A DNA stretch of 64,000 nt, taken from NCBI RefSeq assembly GCF_003752595.1, contig NZ_RKIJ01000016.1, forward strand, positions 1 through 64,000. The letters run 5' to 3'. The translations under genes and the position numbers were made by a program. The notes beneath the pieces were generated by a model that worked only from the letters and a program-made list of their open reading frames with translations, searched no databases and was not told the DNA's origin. Source of the stretch: Cellulomonas sp. PhB143 (GTDB lineage Bacteria > Actinomycetota > Actinomycetes > Actinomycetales > Cellulomonadaceae). Each line of letters opens with the position of its first letter. Position 1 is the stretch's first letter. Shown piece by piece: positions 45,936 to 54,974 of the stretch.

Positions 45936-47768
45936 ATGCTCCCGCGTGCCACGCCGACCACCACCGCCGCGGTCCCCGCGCACGTCCAGCCCACCCTGGA
46001 CGACACGGGGACCCCGCTGCGCGACGTCACCTTCGTCGTCGTGGACCTCGAGACCACCGGGACGTCCGCCGCGGAGTGCGGCATCACGGAGATCGGCGCC
46101 GTCAAGGTCCGCGGCGGCGAGGTCCTGGGCGAGTTCCAGACGCTCGTGGACCCGGGCGTCACCGTCCCCGCGTTCGTCGCTCGTCTCACCGGCATCAGCA
46201 CCGCGATGCTCGCCACGGCGCCGCGCGTGGAGGCCGTGCTGCCGAGCTTCCTCGAGTTCCTCGGCGGAGCGGTGCTCGTCGCGCACAACGCCCCGTTCGA
46301 CGTCGGCTTCCTCAAGGCGGCCACGGCGCGGGCCGGGTACGAGTGGCCGCGACCGCCCGTCGTCGACACCGTGCGCCTCGCCCGCCGCGTCGTGACGCGC
46401 GACGAGGCGCCGAACCACAAGCTGTCGAGCCTCGCCGCGCTGTTCCGGGCGACCGTCACCCCGGACCACCGCGCGCTGTCGGACGCCCGGGCCACGGTCG
46501 ACGTCCTCCATGCGCTCCTCGACCGGCTCGCCCCCCTGGGGATCACTCACCTCGAGGACCTCGCCACGGCCTCCGACCCGGTGCCGCCCGCGGTCCGCCG
46601 CAAGCGGCACCTGGCCGACGGGCTGCCCGACGCGCCCGGGGTCTACCTGTTCGTCGGCCCGGACGAGGAGGTCCTGTACGTCGGCACGTCGACGTCGATC
46701 CGACGGCGCGTGCGCAGCTACTTCACCGCGGCCGAGCGCCGCCGGCGCATCACGGAGATGGTCGGCGTCGCGTGCTCCGTGACCGCCGTCGTGTGCGCGA
46801 CCCCGCTGGAGGCCCAGGTGCGCGAGCTGCGCCTGATCGCCCAGCACGCGCCTCGGTACAACCGGCGCTCGAAGAACCCCGAACGGATGACCTGGGTCCG
46901 CCTGACGCGGGAGCCGTTCCCGCGCCTGTCGATCGTCCGCGACGTGCGACCGGACCTCGGGACGTCCCACATCGGTCCCTACGGGTCACGCCGGGCGGCG
47001 CAGGACGCGGTCGACGCGCTCGGCGAGGCGGTCCCGCTGCGGCAGTGCACGCGCCGCCTGCCGGCGACGGCGCCCGAGGGGGCGCGAGCCTGCTCGCTCG
47101 CCGAGATGGGTCGGTGCTCGGCGCCCTGCACGACGGGCGGCCCGGAGCCTCACCCGTACGCCCAGACCGCCGCGTCGGCCCGGGAGGCCATGGAGCGCGA
47201 CCCGTCCGCCGTCGTCCGTGTCCTGGCCCGCCGCATCTCCCAGCTCTCCGCGGAGGAGCGCTTCGAGCAGGCCGGCGACGCCACGCGCCGGCTCACCGCG
47301 CTGCTCCGCGGCGCGTCCCGGAGCCAGGGCGTCGGCCCCCTCGCCGGGTGCCGCGAGCTCGTCGCGGCCCGCCCGACGGCGGACGGCGGGTGGGAGATCG
47401 TCGTCGTCAAGCACGCCCGGCTGGCGGCCACGGCGGTCGCCGCCCGGGGCGCCGACCCGCTCCCGCTCGTGCGCGCGCTGCGGGCGACCGCCGACGACGT
47501 CCCGGCGCCGCACCCGCCCGCGCCGGCCTGCCACCCCGAGGAGGCCGACCTCGTCCTCGGCTGGCTCGAGGCGCCGGGTACCCGCATCGTCGAGATCGAC
47601 GGCACGTGGGCCTCCCCCGTGCGCTCGGCGCGCGCCTACCGCGACCTGGGGTCGTCGTTGCCTGCGGTCGTCGGCAGCGCTGCCGGCACGGCTGCCGCCC
47701 CCGACGGCGTTACCGTCGCGGAGGCGCACCCCGCGGCCTGGTCGCCGACGGAATCGATCGCCGGTTAG
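45936..47768 (+). CDS. DEDDh exonuclease fused to a UvrC-like GIY-YIG nuclease
   Basis: The 610-residue protein joins a DnaQ-type 3'-5' exonuclease (30-205; VVDLETTG with Asp37 and Glu39, AHNAPFDVGF, HRALSDARATVD) to a GIY-YIG endonuclease (230-320; GVYLFV at about 235 and LYVGTS at about 247) and a UvrC-like middle part with a Cys-rich CSLAEMGRCSAPC. It lacks the RNase H and HhH domains of true UvrC, like E. coli Cho. Rv2191 has the same form. It probably incises damaged DNA and trims the end. Confidence 0.9.
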   Translation: MLPRATPTTTAAVPAHVQPTLDDTGTPLRDVTFVVVDLETTGTSAAECGITEIGAVKVRGGEVLGEFQTLVDPGVTVPAFVARLTGISTAMLATAPRVEAVLPSFLEFLGGAVLVAHNAPFDVGFLKAATARAGYEWPRPPVVDTVRLARRVVTRDEAPNHKLSSLAALFRATVTPDHRALSDARATVDVLHALLDRLAPLGITHLEDLATASDPVPPAVRRKRHLADGLPDAPGVYLFVGPDEEVLYVGTSTSIRRRVRSYFTAAERRRRITEMVGVACSVTAVVCATPLEAQVRELRLIAQHAPRYNRRSKNPERMTWVRLTREPFPRLSIVRDVRPDLGTSHIGPYGSRRAAQDAVDALGEAVPLRQCTRRLPATAPEGARACSLAEMGRCSAPCTTGGPEPHPYAQTAASAREAMERDPSAVVRVLARRISQLSAEERFEQAGDATRRLTALLRGASRSQGVGPLAGCRELVAARPTADGGWEIVVVKHARLAATAVAARGADPLPLVRALRATADDVPAPHPPAPACHPEEADLVLGWLEAPGTRIVEIDGTWASPVRSARAYRDLGSSLPAVVGSAAGTAAAPDGVTVAEAHPAAWSPTESIAG

Positions 47769-47771
47769 ATT
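47766..47771 (+). promoter_or_regulatory. -10 box upstream of the RAM-domain gene
   Basis: TAGATT overlaps the stop codon of the nuclease gene and gives a leader of about 38 nt before the GTG at 47816. Confidence 0.35.
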
Positions 47772-47815
47772 GGCCGCGACCCGCCGGACCGCGGCGCCAC
47801 GACCGAGGAGAACCC

Positions 47816-48097
47816 GTGCTCACAGCCATCGTCCTGATCGACACCGTGCCGGACCGCATCCCCGAGGTCGCGTCGGCGGTCGTCGACCTCGAGGGCGTGA
47901 GCGAGGTCTACTCGGTGACCGGCAAGGCGGATCTCGTGGCGATGGTCCGCGTCCGGGAGCACCACCAGCTCGCGGAGGTCATCGCCGACCGCCTGAGCAA
48001 GGTCGAGGGCGTGGTGCGCACCGAGACCCTCATCGCGTTCCGCGAGTACTCGGACGTCGACCTCGAGCAGGCCTTCGCCCTCGGGCTCGACGACTGA
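47816..48097 (+). CDS. Stand-alone Lrp/AsnC ligand-binding (RAM) domain protein
   Basis: The 93-residue protein is the alpha-beta sandwich effector domain of Lrp/AsnC regulators without the helix-turn-helix. Conserved features: VLIDTVPDRIPEVA, the LEGVSEVYSVTGKADLVAMV pattern, and TETLIAFREYSD. Such stand-alone RAM proteins bind small molecules (often amino acids) and oligomerise, but cannot bind DNA alone. GAGGAG lies before the GTG. Its ligand is unknown; position between a repair nuclease and trpD does not decide it. Confidence 0.88.
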   Translation: MLTAIVLIDTVPDRIPEVASAVVDLEGVSEVYSVTGKADLVAMVRVREHHQLAEVIADRLSKVEGVVRTETLIAFREYSDVDLEQAFALGLDD

Positions 48098-48108
48098 CGG
48101 TCCTCCCC

Positions 48109-48133
48109 GGCGGACGGGAACGGACGGTCCGCC
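48109..48133. terminator. Short hairpin between the RAM-domain gene and trpD
   Basis: A 7-bp stem (48109-48115 with 48127-48133) lies between convergent genes. It is the only candidate terminator in the gap. Confidence 0.45.
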
Positions 48134-48150
48134 CTGACGCGGCGGCCGGC

Positions 48151-49236
48151 TCACCCGGAGACGGCGGCCCATCCGGCCAGCGCCCCGGCGGCGGCGCCGC
48201 CGTCGATGCTGCGGGCCGCGTGGCCGATGCCCGCACGCAGGCGCTCGACCAACGATCCCTGCGCGGTCCCCGGGAGCGATCCGTCGGCCACGAGAGCCGC
48301 GGCGGCGTTGAGCTCGACCGTCTGGCGGACGGGGCCGGGCTCGCCCGCGAAGACCGCGCGCGCGACCGCCGCGTTGTCCAGCGCGGAGCCGCCGCGCAGG
48401 CTCCCGATGTCGGTGGGGTCCAGGCCCAGGTCGGCCACGGCGTCCAGCCGGTGCTCGCTCACGTGCCCGTCGCGCACCTCCCAGACCGTGCTCGCCGCGG
48501 TGGGTGCGAGCTCGTCGAGGCCGTCGTCGCCCCGGAAGACCAGCGCGTTCGTCCCGCGGGCCGCGAACACCCCGGCCATGAGCGGCGCCATCCTCCGGTC
48601 CGGGCAGCCCACCGCGGTCGCGCCCGGCTGGGCCGGGTTCGTCAGGGGCCCGAGGAAGTTGAAGACCGTCGCGATGCCGAGCTCCTTGCGCGCCACGCCG
48701 ACATGCCGGAAGGACGGGTGGAACACCTGGGCGAAGCAGAAGGTGATCCCGGCCTCGTCGACGATCTGCCGCACCCGCTCGGGCGTCTGGTCGAGGCGGA
48801 TCCCGAGCGCCTCCAGCACGTCCGCGGAGCCCGAGGAGGAGGACGCCGCCCGGTTGCCGTGCTTGACCACCCGCAGCCCGGTCCCCGCGACGACGATCGC
48901 CGCCATGGTCGAGATGTTGACCGTGTGGGCGCGGTCGCCACCGGTCCCGACGAGATCGACCGTGCGGCCCTCGACGGAGAACCGGCGCGCGTGGGCGAGC
49001 ACGCTGTCGGCGAGCGCGGTGAGCTCCTCGACGCTCTCGCCCTTCGCGCGGAGCGCGACGAGGAACCCGGCGATCACGGCGGTGGGCGTGTCCCCCGACA
49101 TGACCTGGTCCATCGCCCACCGCGCCGCGTCCCCGGGCAGGTCCCGGCGCCCGACGAGCGTCGTCAGGACCTCCGGCCACGTCGGGGCGCCGCTCGGGTG
49201 CACCGGGCGCGCCACGGCCCGCGCGTCCGCGCTCAC
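48151..49236 (-). CDS. trpD: Anthranilate phosphoribosyltransferase
   Basis: The 361-residue TrpD joins anthranilate to PRPP in tryptophan synthesis. Its signature GTGGDRAHTVNIST (about residues 88-101), KHGNRAASSSSGSADVLEALG and the FNFLGPLTNPAQP loop are complete. It is encoded apart from the other trp genes, as in M. tuberculosis (Rv2192c next to ctaE). The GTG at 49236 overlaps the stop of the receiver gene by 4 bases, so the pair is translationally coupled. N-terminal 15 residues are an extension. Confidence 0.95.
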   Translation of the reverse strand: MSADARAVARPVHPSGAPTWPEVLTTLVGRRDLPGDAARWAMDQVMSGDTPTAVIAGFLVALRAKGESVEELTALADSVLAHARRFSVEGRTVDLVGTGGDRAHTVNISTMAAIVVAGTGLRVVKHGNRAASSSSGSADVLEALGIRLDQTPERVRQIVDEAGITFCFAQVFHPSFRHVGVARKELGIATVFNFLGPLTNPAQPGATAVGCPDRRMAPLMAGVFAARGTNALVFRGDDGLDELAPTAASTVWEVRDGHVSEHRLDAVADLGLDPTDIGSLRGGSALDNAAVARAVFAGEPGPVRQTVELNAAAALVADGSLPGTAQGSLVERLRAGIGHAARSIDGGAAAGALAGWAAVSG

Positions 49237-49661
49237 CGGGCGAGGAGCGCGGCGACAGCGCGCTGCAGGGTGATCGGGTCGAGCGGACGCGGGACCGCGT
49301 CGTCGGCGAGGGACCACGACGCCAGCCAGCCGTCCTGGGCGCGACCGGTCAGGACCAGCACCGGCGGGCAGCGGTAGATCTCGTTCTTCAGCTGCCGGGA
49401 GACGCCCATGCCGCCGACCTTGTCGGCCTCCCCGTCGAGCACGAACAGGTCCCAGCCGCCCGCGTCCGCGAGGCGGTAGACCTCGTCGGCGGTGGCGACC
49501 TCCGTCCAGCGGATCTCCGGCGCGTGCGCCCGCAGCCGCGAGCCGACGGACGTGCGCACGTGCGCACGCACCGTCGCGTCGTCGCTGTAGAGGAGGATGC
49601 GCGGCCCGAGGGAGCGGGTCGATGTCTGCCCGGGTGCCGGGACCGCATCAGTCGTGGCCAT
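49233..49661 (-). CDS. Atypical response-regulator receiver-like protein
   Basis: The 142-residue single-domain protein has a receiver fold: acidic pair Asp27-Asp28 in YSDDATVR, candidate phospho-Asp76 in LFVLDGEAD, Thr105 in VLVLTGR. The conserved Lys is replaced by Arg125 in AVPRPLDP. No output domain or partner histidine kinase is near. It may be a phosphorylation-independent receiver. It is co-translated with trpD (4-base overlap) and divergent from the cytochrome genes. ATG 49661 or 49676 could be the start. Confidence 0.75.
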   Translation of the reverse strand: MATTDAVPAPGQTSTRSLGPRILLYSDDATVRAHVRTSVGSRLRAHAPEIRWTEVATADEVYRLADAGGWDLFVLDGEADKVGGMGVSRQLKNEIYRCPPVLVLTGRAQDGWLASWSLADDAVPRPLDPITLQRAVAALLAR

Positions 49662-49809
49662 CGTGCTCGTCACCATCGCTCTCGTTCGCCGTCGGTCCAC
49701 CGTGTCCGCGCGTGCCGGCTGCCGGCGCCCGCGCGTGCCTGCATCTTGGCACGGACGGCCCCCGAGATCACCCGTCGAGGCGGGGCGCGACCGGCAGTGC
49801 CGCGTTTGG

Positions 49810-49832
49810 TGACGGTTGATTTTGATCCGTCA
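49810..49832. promoter_or_regulatory. Operator-like inverted repeat upstream of ctaE
   Basis: Two 6-bp arms, TGACGG (49810-49815) and CCGTCA (49827-49832), are separated by 11 AT-rich bases in an AT-rich island (about 49805-49885) between divergent genes. The size fits a dimeric regulator site. The identity of any regulator is unknown. Confidence 0.4.
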
Positions 49833-49927
49833 GCAGGTGACGAGACGAGTGAGGGAATATGGAGACTTTGTGAGATTCGACGCGCCTGACCGCGACGCTC
49901 GGTGTCCCAAACCCGTCGGACTTCGGC

Positions 49928-49933
49928 CATACT
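49928..49933 (+). promoter_or_regulatory. -10 box, leaderless start of ctaE-qcrCAB
   Basis: CATACT ends 7 nt before the GTG at 49941, fixing ctaE's start and predicting a leaderless mRNA. Confidence 0.45.
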
Positions 49934-49940
49934 GACTCTC

Positions 49941-50582
49941 GTGACGACCGCAACGGCTGCCCCCCACGCCCATCAGAACGTGAGCGTCAACCGACCGAAC
50001 CCCGTATCGGTCGGGACCATCGTCTGGCTCGCCAGCGAGCTCATGTTCTTCGCCGGGCTCTTCGCCATGTACTTCACGATCCGCTCGGTGATGCCGCAGG
50101 AGGAGTGGGCCGCCCAGGCCGACCACCTGAACATCCCGTACGCGACGCTCAACACCCTCGTGCTCGTGGCGTCGTCGTTCACCTGCCAGGCGGGCGTCAC
50201 CGCGGCCGAGCGCTTCCAGCCGGTGCGTACCGGGTCGATCTTCAACCTCGCGCGCTGGGGCATGAACGAGTGGATCTCCCTCACGTACGTCATGGGCGCC
50301 TTCTTCATCGGCGGTCAGATCTTCGAGTACGCCGACCTCGTCGAGCACGGCCTCACGATCGCGTCGAGCCCCTACGGCTCCGTGTTCTTCCTGACGACCG
50401 GGTTCCACGGCCTGCACGTCATCGGCGGTCTGCTCGCCTTCCTCTTCCTGTTGGGCCGGTCCTTCGCGGCGAAGAACTTCGGCCACCACGAGGCCACGAC
50501 CGGGATCGTGACCTCCTACTACTGGCACTTCGTCGACGTCGTGTGGATCGCGCTGTTCATGGTGATCTACATCCTGCGCTGA
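49941..50582 (+). CDS. ctaE: Cytochrome c oxidase subunit III
   Basis: The 213-residue membrane subunit has five hydrophobic helices and the family signature [19 protein letters not shown] near the N-terminus, [10 protein letters not shown], and [14 protein letters not shown] at the C-terminus. It stabilises subunit I of the aa3 oxidase and helps proton uptake. It is the first gene of ctaE-qcrC-qcrA-qcrB, so it is co-expressed with the bc1 complex, as is standard in actinobacteria that build a bcc-aa3 supercomplex. Confidence 0.97.
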   Translation: MTTATAAPHAHQNVSVNRPNPVSVGTIVWLASELMFFAGLFAMYFTIRSVMPQEEWAAQADHLNIPYATLNTLVLVASSFTCQAGVTAAERFQPVRTGSIFNLARWGMNEWISLTYVMGAFFIGGQIFEYADLVEHGLTIASSPYGSVFFLTTGFHGLHVIGGLLAFLFLLGRSFAAKNFGHHEATTGIVTSYYWHFVDVVWIALFMVIYILR

Positions 50583-50649
50583 CGCAGCCACGCGACCGCG
50601 AGGTCGTCCCCCCATCCACCGAACCCTGATGCGAGACGAGGATCGATTC

Positions 50650-51429
50650 GTGAAGGCACTCGCCGCCCGCAGGCACCACCGGTTCGCGCCGGTCGTGCTG
50701 CTCCTGCTGGCGCTGCTGGTCACCGGAGGCGTGTACGCGCTCCTGGCTCCCTCCCCTGCCAGTGCTGACTCAGCCAGCACGCAGGACATCGAGACCGGGA
50801 AGAAGCTCTTCCAGGCCAACTGCGCAACCTGCCACGGGCCGAACGCCGAGGGCTCCGACACGGTCCCGTCGCTCGTCGGTGTCGGCGCGGCGGCAGTCGA
50901 CTTCCAGGTCTCGACCGGGCGCATGCCCATGGCGGCGAACGGCCCCCAGGCCATCGAGAAGCCGGCACAGTTCGACGCCGAGCAGACGAGCCAGCTCGCG
51001 GCGTACGTCGCCTCGCTGGGCACCGGCCCCGCGATCCCGACTGCCGACCAGGTGGACCCCGCCAAGGGTGACGCCGCCTCCGGCGCGGCGATCTTCCGGA
51101 CCAACTGCGCGATGTGCCACAACGCCGTCGGAGCGGGCGGTGCCCTGTCCGAGGGCAAGTTCGCCCCGGCTCTCACCGACGTCGACCCGCGCAACATCTA
51201 CCAGGCCATGCTGACCGGCCCGCAGTCGATGCCCGTGTTCAACGACGCGAACGTCTCCCCCGACGAGAAGCGCGACATCATCGCCTACCTCGCCGAGCAG
51301 CACGACGGATCCGCCGGAGGCCTGACCCTCGGTGCCCTCGGACCGGTGAGCGAGGGCCTGTGGGCCTGGGTCGTCGGTCTCGGCCTGCTCATCGGCGCCG
51401 CGGTGTGGATCGGAGCCAAGTCCTCATGA
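50650..51429 (+). CDS. qcrC: Diheme cytochrome c subunit of the bc1 complex
   Basis: The 259-residue QcrC has an N-terminal membrane anchor (about residues 14-33), two class I cytochrome c domains with heme motifs CATCH (58-62) and CAMCH (153-157), and a C-terminal transmembrane helix (about 233-253). It replaces cytochrome c1 and soluble cytochrome c by handing electrons directly to the CuA site of CtaC. GTG 50650 was chosen because a basic N-terminus leads straight into the anchor. The stop overlaps the qcrA start by 4 bases. Confidence 0.96.
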   Translation: MKALAARRHHRFAPVVLLLLALLVTGGVYALLAPSPASADSASTQDIETGKKLFQANCATCHGPNAEGSDTVPSLVGVGAAAVDFQVSTGRMPMAANGPQAIEKPAQFDAEQTSQLAAYVASLGTGPAIPTADQVDPAKGDAASGAAIFRTNCAMCHNAVGAGGALSEGKFAPALTDVDPRNIYQAMLTGPQSMPVFNDANVSPDEKRDIIAYLAEQHDGSAGGLTLGALGPVSEGLWAWVVGLGLLIGAAVWIGAKSS

Positions 51430-52448
51430 GCGAGAACCAGCACTCGACCGACGTGACGTCGGCGGACCAGAACACCTTCGCCGACCCCGGCATCCCCGAG
51501 CACCAGCACCGTCGCGGCGACGTCGACGCCGCCGCGAGCAAGCGGGCCGAGCGACAGGTCGTCGTCCTGTTCGCGATCTCGGTGATCGGGACGATCGCCT
51601 CGCTCGTCGCCTACTTCGCCTTCCGCCCCGACGGCACCACCTCCGGCACGCGGCTGTCGACCCTGACGCTGGGCCTCGGCATGGCGTTCGCGCTGCTGGG
51701 CATCGGCCTCGCGGCCGTGCACTGGGCCAAGGCGATCATGAACGACACCGAGGTCAGCGAGGAGCGCCACCAGCTGAGCAGCCCCGACGACGTGCGCGAG
51801 GCCGCGGTCGCGAGCCTCAAGGCGGGCGTCGACGACTCGGGCATCGCTCGCCGCGGGATGCTCAAGGGTGCCGCGCTCTCCGCGCTCGCGCTCTTCCCGC
51901 TGACCATCGCCGTGCCGCTCGTCAGCAGCGTCGGCGGGGACTGGAACGTCAGCAAGCTGCGCCACACCCGCTGGGAGAAGGGCATGCGGCTCGCGACGGA
52001 CCCGACCGGGCGCCCGATCAAGGCCTCGGACGTGACCATCGGATCGGTCTTCCACGTCATCCCGGACGTCTCCGAGAAGGAGCGTTCCTCGGGCGAGTGG
52101 CTGAGCGAGAAGGCCAAGGCCGTCGTGCTCCTCATCCGGTTGGACCCGCGCGACCTGCACGAGGCCGACGACCGCAAGGGCTGGTCCTACGACGGGATCG
52201 TCGCCTACTCGAAGATCTGCACCCACGTCGGCTGCCCCGTCGCCCTGTACGAGCAGCAGACGCACCACCTCCTGTGCCCCTGCCACCAGTCGACGTTCGA
52301 CGTCGCTGACGGCGCGAAGGTCGTCTTCGGCCCCGCGCACCGGCCGCTCCCGCAGCTGCCCATCACCGTTGACGACGACGGGTACCTGGTCGCCCAGAGC
52401 GACTTCCACGAGCCCGTCGGCCCGAGCTACTGGGAGCGACTCAAGTGA
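51426..52448 (+). CDS. qcrA: Rieske iron-sulfur subunit of the bc1 complex
   Basis: The 340-residue actinobacterial QcrA has three transmembrane segments (about residues 50-70, 80-100 and 155-175) rather than one, then the Rieske domain with CTHVGCP and CPCHQS binding a 2Fe-2S cluster through two Cys and two His. It passes electrons from menaquinol to QcrC. ARRGMLKGAALSALALFPL before the third segment has a Tat-like basic/hydrophobic pattern. Starts inside qcrC's end and overlaps qcrB by 4 bases. Confidence 0.97.
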   Translation: MSENQHSTDVTSADQNTFADPGIPEHQHRRGDVDAAASKRAERQVVVLFAISVIGTIASLVAYFAFRPDGTTSGTRLSTLTLGLGMAFALLGIGLAAVHWAKAIMNDTEVSEERHQLSSPDDVREAAVASLKAGVDDSGIARRGMLKGAALSALALFPLTIAVPLVSSVGGDWNVSKLRHTRWEKGMRLATDPTGRPIKASDVTIGSVFHVIPDVSEKERSSGEWLSEKAKAVVLLIRLDPRDLHEADDRKGWSYDGIVAYSKICTHVGCPVALYEQQTHHLLCPCHQSTFDVADGAKVVFGPAHRPLPQLPITVDDDGYLVAQSDFHEPVGPSYWERLK

Positions 52449-54112
52449 GCACCACGACGACGGAGCGGGCCGCGGCAGGCACCGCCGACTACCTCGACCA
52501 GCGCACCGGCCTGGGCAAGGCCGTCAAGGAGTTCGCGCGCAAGACCTTCCCCGACCACTGGTCGTTCCTCCTCGGTGAGATCGCGCTGTACTCGCTGATC
52601 GTCCTGATCCTCTCGGGCTTCTTCCTCACGATGTTCTTCGTCCCGTCGATGACGCTCGTGACGCACGACGGCCCGCCGGCCACGATGGACGGCGTCCTCA
52701 TGTCCGAGGCGTTCAGCTCGACGCTGCGCACCTCGTTCGAGGTGCGCGGCGGGCTGCTGATGCGCCAGATCCACCACTGGGCGGCGCTGCTGTTCATGGC
52801 GTCGATCGTCACGCACATGATGCGCGTCTTCTTCACCGGCGCCTTCCGCAAGCCGCGCGAGCTCAACTGGCTCGTCGGCACGACGCTCCTGATCCTGGGC
52901 CTCGCCGCCGGCTTCACGGGCTACTCGCTCCCCGACGACGTGCTCTCGGGCAACGGCCTGCGCATCACCGACGGCGTCATCAAGTCGATCCCGATCATCG
53001 GCTCGTACCTGTCGTACTTCGTGTTCGGCGGGGAGTTCCCGGGCGAGGACATCATCCCGAGGCTCTTCACGCTGCACATCTTCGTCGTCCCCGGGCTGAT
53101 CCTCGCCCTCGTCGGCGTGCACCTGTTCATGCTGGTGCTGCACAAGCACACGCAGTACCCGGGCGGCGGCCGCAAGGACACCAACGTCGTCGGTTTCCCG
53201 CTCTTCCCGGTGTACACGGCGAAGGCCGGCGGCTTCTTCTTCATCGTGTTCGGCGTCATCGCCCTCATGGGCGCCACGATGGCGATCAACAACGTGTGGA
53301 ACTACGGGCCGTTCGACCCGTCCCCGGTCTCGGCGGGCGCACAGCCGGACTGGTACATGCTGTTCCTCGAGGGGTCGCTGAGACTCATGCCCGGCCAGGG
53401 CACGGAGTGGGTCATCGGTGGGTACACGTTGAGCCTGAACATCCTGGTCCCGGCAGTCATCGTGCCCGGCATCCTGTTCACGTTCCTGTTCGTCTACCCG
53501 TTCGTCGAGGCGGCGGTGACGAAGGACAAGCGCGAGCACCACGTGCTCGACCGTCCGCGCAACGTGCCGGTGCGCACCGCGCTCGGGGTCGCGTTCCTCA
53601 CCGCGTTCATCATCCTGGCGCTCGCCGGCTCGAACGACCTCATCGCGACGCACTTCTCGCTGTCCATCAACGCGATCACCTGGGCGTTCCGCATCCTGAT
53701 CTTCGTGGGCCCCTGGTTCGCGTTCTGGGTCACCAAGCGGATCTGCCTCGGCCTGCAGCGCAAGGACCGTGAGCTCGTCCTGCACGGCCACGAGACCGGC
53801 CGCATCGTCCGGTTCGCCAACGGCGAGTACATCGAGGTCCACCGACCGCTCGACGACCAGGAGCGGTGGCTGCGCGTCAACTACGACGCCCACCGTCCTC
53901 TCGAGGTCGAGCCCGCCACGGACTCGCGCGGTGTGCGCCGCAAGGGCTACAAGCAGGACCGCCGCATGGCGCGCCTCTCGCGCTTCTTCTACGAGGACCG
54001 GGTCGAGCCTGTGACCCCCGCCGAGCTCGAGGCGGCGCACTCGCACGGCGCGCACGACGAGATCGGTGCCGCGGCGGGCCGCGAGGAGATCGGCTCCGGG
54101 AGCACGCACTGA
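52445..54112 (+). CDS. qcrB: Cytochrome b subunit of the bc1 complex
   Basis: The 555-residue menaquinol-oxidising subunit has about nine helices (residues 40-440) with heme-ligating histidines in QIHHWAALLF and TLHIFVVPGL, a quinol-site motif PDWYMLFLEG (in place of PEWYFL), and a C-terminal cytosolic extension of about 120 residues typical of actinobacteria. It is the target of bc1 inhibitors such as telacebec in mycobacteria. GTG start overlaps qcrA. It ends the operon before a long hairpin. Confidence 0.97.
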   Translation: MSTTTTERAAAGTADYLDQRTGLGKAVKEFARKTFPDHWSFLLGEIALYSLIVLILSGFFLTMFFVPSMTLVTHDGPPATMDGVLMSEAFSSTLRTSFEVRGGLLMRQIHHWAALLFMASIVTHMMRVFFTGAFRKPRELNWLVGTTLLILGLAAGFTGYSLPDDVLSGNGLRITDGVIKSIPIIGSYLSYFVFGGEFPGEDIIPRLFTLHIFVVPGLILALVGVHLFMLVLHKHTQYPGGGRKDTNVVGFPLFPVYTAKAGGFFFIVFGVIALMGATMAINNVWNYGPFDPSPVSAGAQPDWYMLFLEGSLRLMPGQGTEWVIGGYTLSLNILVPAVIVPGILFTFLFVYPFVEAAVTKDKREHHVLDRPRNVPVRTALGVAFLTAFIILALAGSNDLIATHFSLSINAITWAFRILIFVGPWFAFWVTKRICLGLQRKDRELVLHGHETGRIVRFANGEYIEVHRPLDDQERWLRVNYDAHRPLEVEPATDSRGVRRKGYKQDRRMARLSRFFYEDRVEPVTPAELEAAHSHGAHDEIGAAAGREEIGSGSTH

Positions 54113-54150
54113 CGGCGCGCGAGCCGGCGACTCATCCCCCACAGTAGAAC

Positions 54151-54215
54151 GATGGCCCGCGAGAGAGACGTTGCCCCGGCCCCAGGCCGGGAGCGTCCAT
54201 CTCTCGCGGGCCATC
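54151..54215 (+). terminator. Extended hairpin ending the ctaE-qcrCAB operon
   Basis: A perfect 15-bp stem (54151-54165 with 54201-54215) encloses a second short GC stem (about 54175-54190). A TATACC at 54220-54225 right behind it may serve as the -10 of the superoxide dismutase gene. Confidence 0.8.
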
Positions 54216-54303
54216 GCCATATACCGCACGGCGCAGCGGGCCTCCCGCTCGCGGCGTGACGCACACGCCGGTGCACGCACCGGCCGGACAAAGGAGGAAC
54301 AGC

Positions 54304-54927
54304 ATGGCTGTCTACACTCTCCCCGACCTGGGCTACGACTACGGCGCCCTGGAGCCCCACATCTCGGGCCGCATCATGGAGCTGCACCACGACAAGCACC
54401 ACCAGGCCTACGTGACCGGTGCGAACACTGCGCTGGAGAAGCTCGAGGAGGCGCGGGAGTCCGGTGACCTCGCGTCGGTGAACATGCACGAGAAGAACCT
54501 CGCGTTCCACCTCGGCGGGCACACGAACCACTCCGCGTTCTGGACCAACCTCTCCCCCGAGAGCGGCGGCGAGCCGACCGGTCAGATCGGGACGGCGATC
54601 GACGAGCACTTCGGCTCGTTCGACGCGTTCAAGAAGCACTTCACCGCGGTCGCCACCGGCGTGCAGGGCTCGGGCTGGGCCATCCTCGCCTGGGACTCCA
54701 TCGGCCAGAAGCTCATCATCGTCCAGCTCTACGACCAGCAGGGCAACATCTCCCTGGGGCTCGTCCCGATCGTGCTCCTCGACTGCTGGGAGCACGCCTA
54801 CTACCTCGACTACCAGAACGTGAAGGCGGACTACTTCGCCGCGTGGTGGAACGTCGTGAACTGGGCGGACGCCGAGGCTCGCCTCGCCCGCGCGCAGACG
54901 CAGACCGCGGGCCTCATCGTCCCGTGA
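54304..54927 (+). CDS. sodA: Superoxide dismutase, Fe/Mn family
   Basis: The 207-residue enzyme turns superoxide into oxygen and hydrogen peroxide. Metal ligands are visible in the family motifs: [23 protein letters not shown] and [11 protein letters not shown] (Asp and His). The Gly-rich HLGGHTNH and GSGWAIL pattern favours manganese or cambialistic use; this is not certain. No signal peptide is present. A near-perfect ribosome-binding site (AAAGGAGG) lies 6 nt before the ATG, implying strong expression. Position between respiratory operons suits removal of superoxide from the chain. Confidence 0.97.
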   Translation: MAVYTLPDLGYDYGALEPHISGRIMELHHDKHHQAYVTGANTALEKLEEARESGDLASVNMHEKNLAFHLGGHTNHSAFWTNLSPESGGEPTGQIGTAIDEHFGSFDAFKKHFTAVATGVQGSGWAILAWDSIGQKLIIVQLYDQQGNISLGLVPIVLLDCWEHAYYLDYQNVKADYFAAWWNVVNWADAEARLARAQTQTAGLIVP

Positions 54928-54974
54928 CGTCCTGAGCCCGTCCCCGGGGGTGGAGATCACCTCCCGGACGCGCC

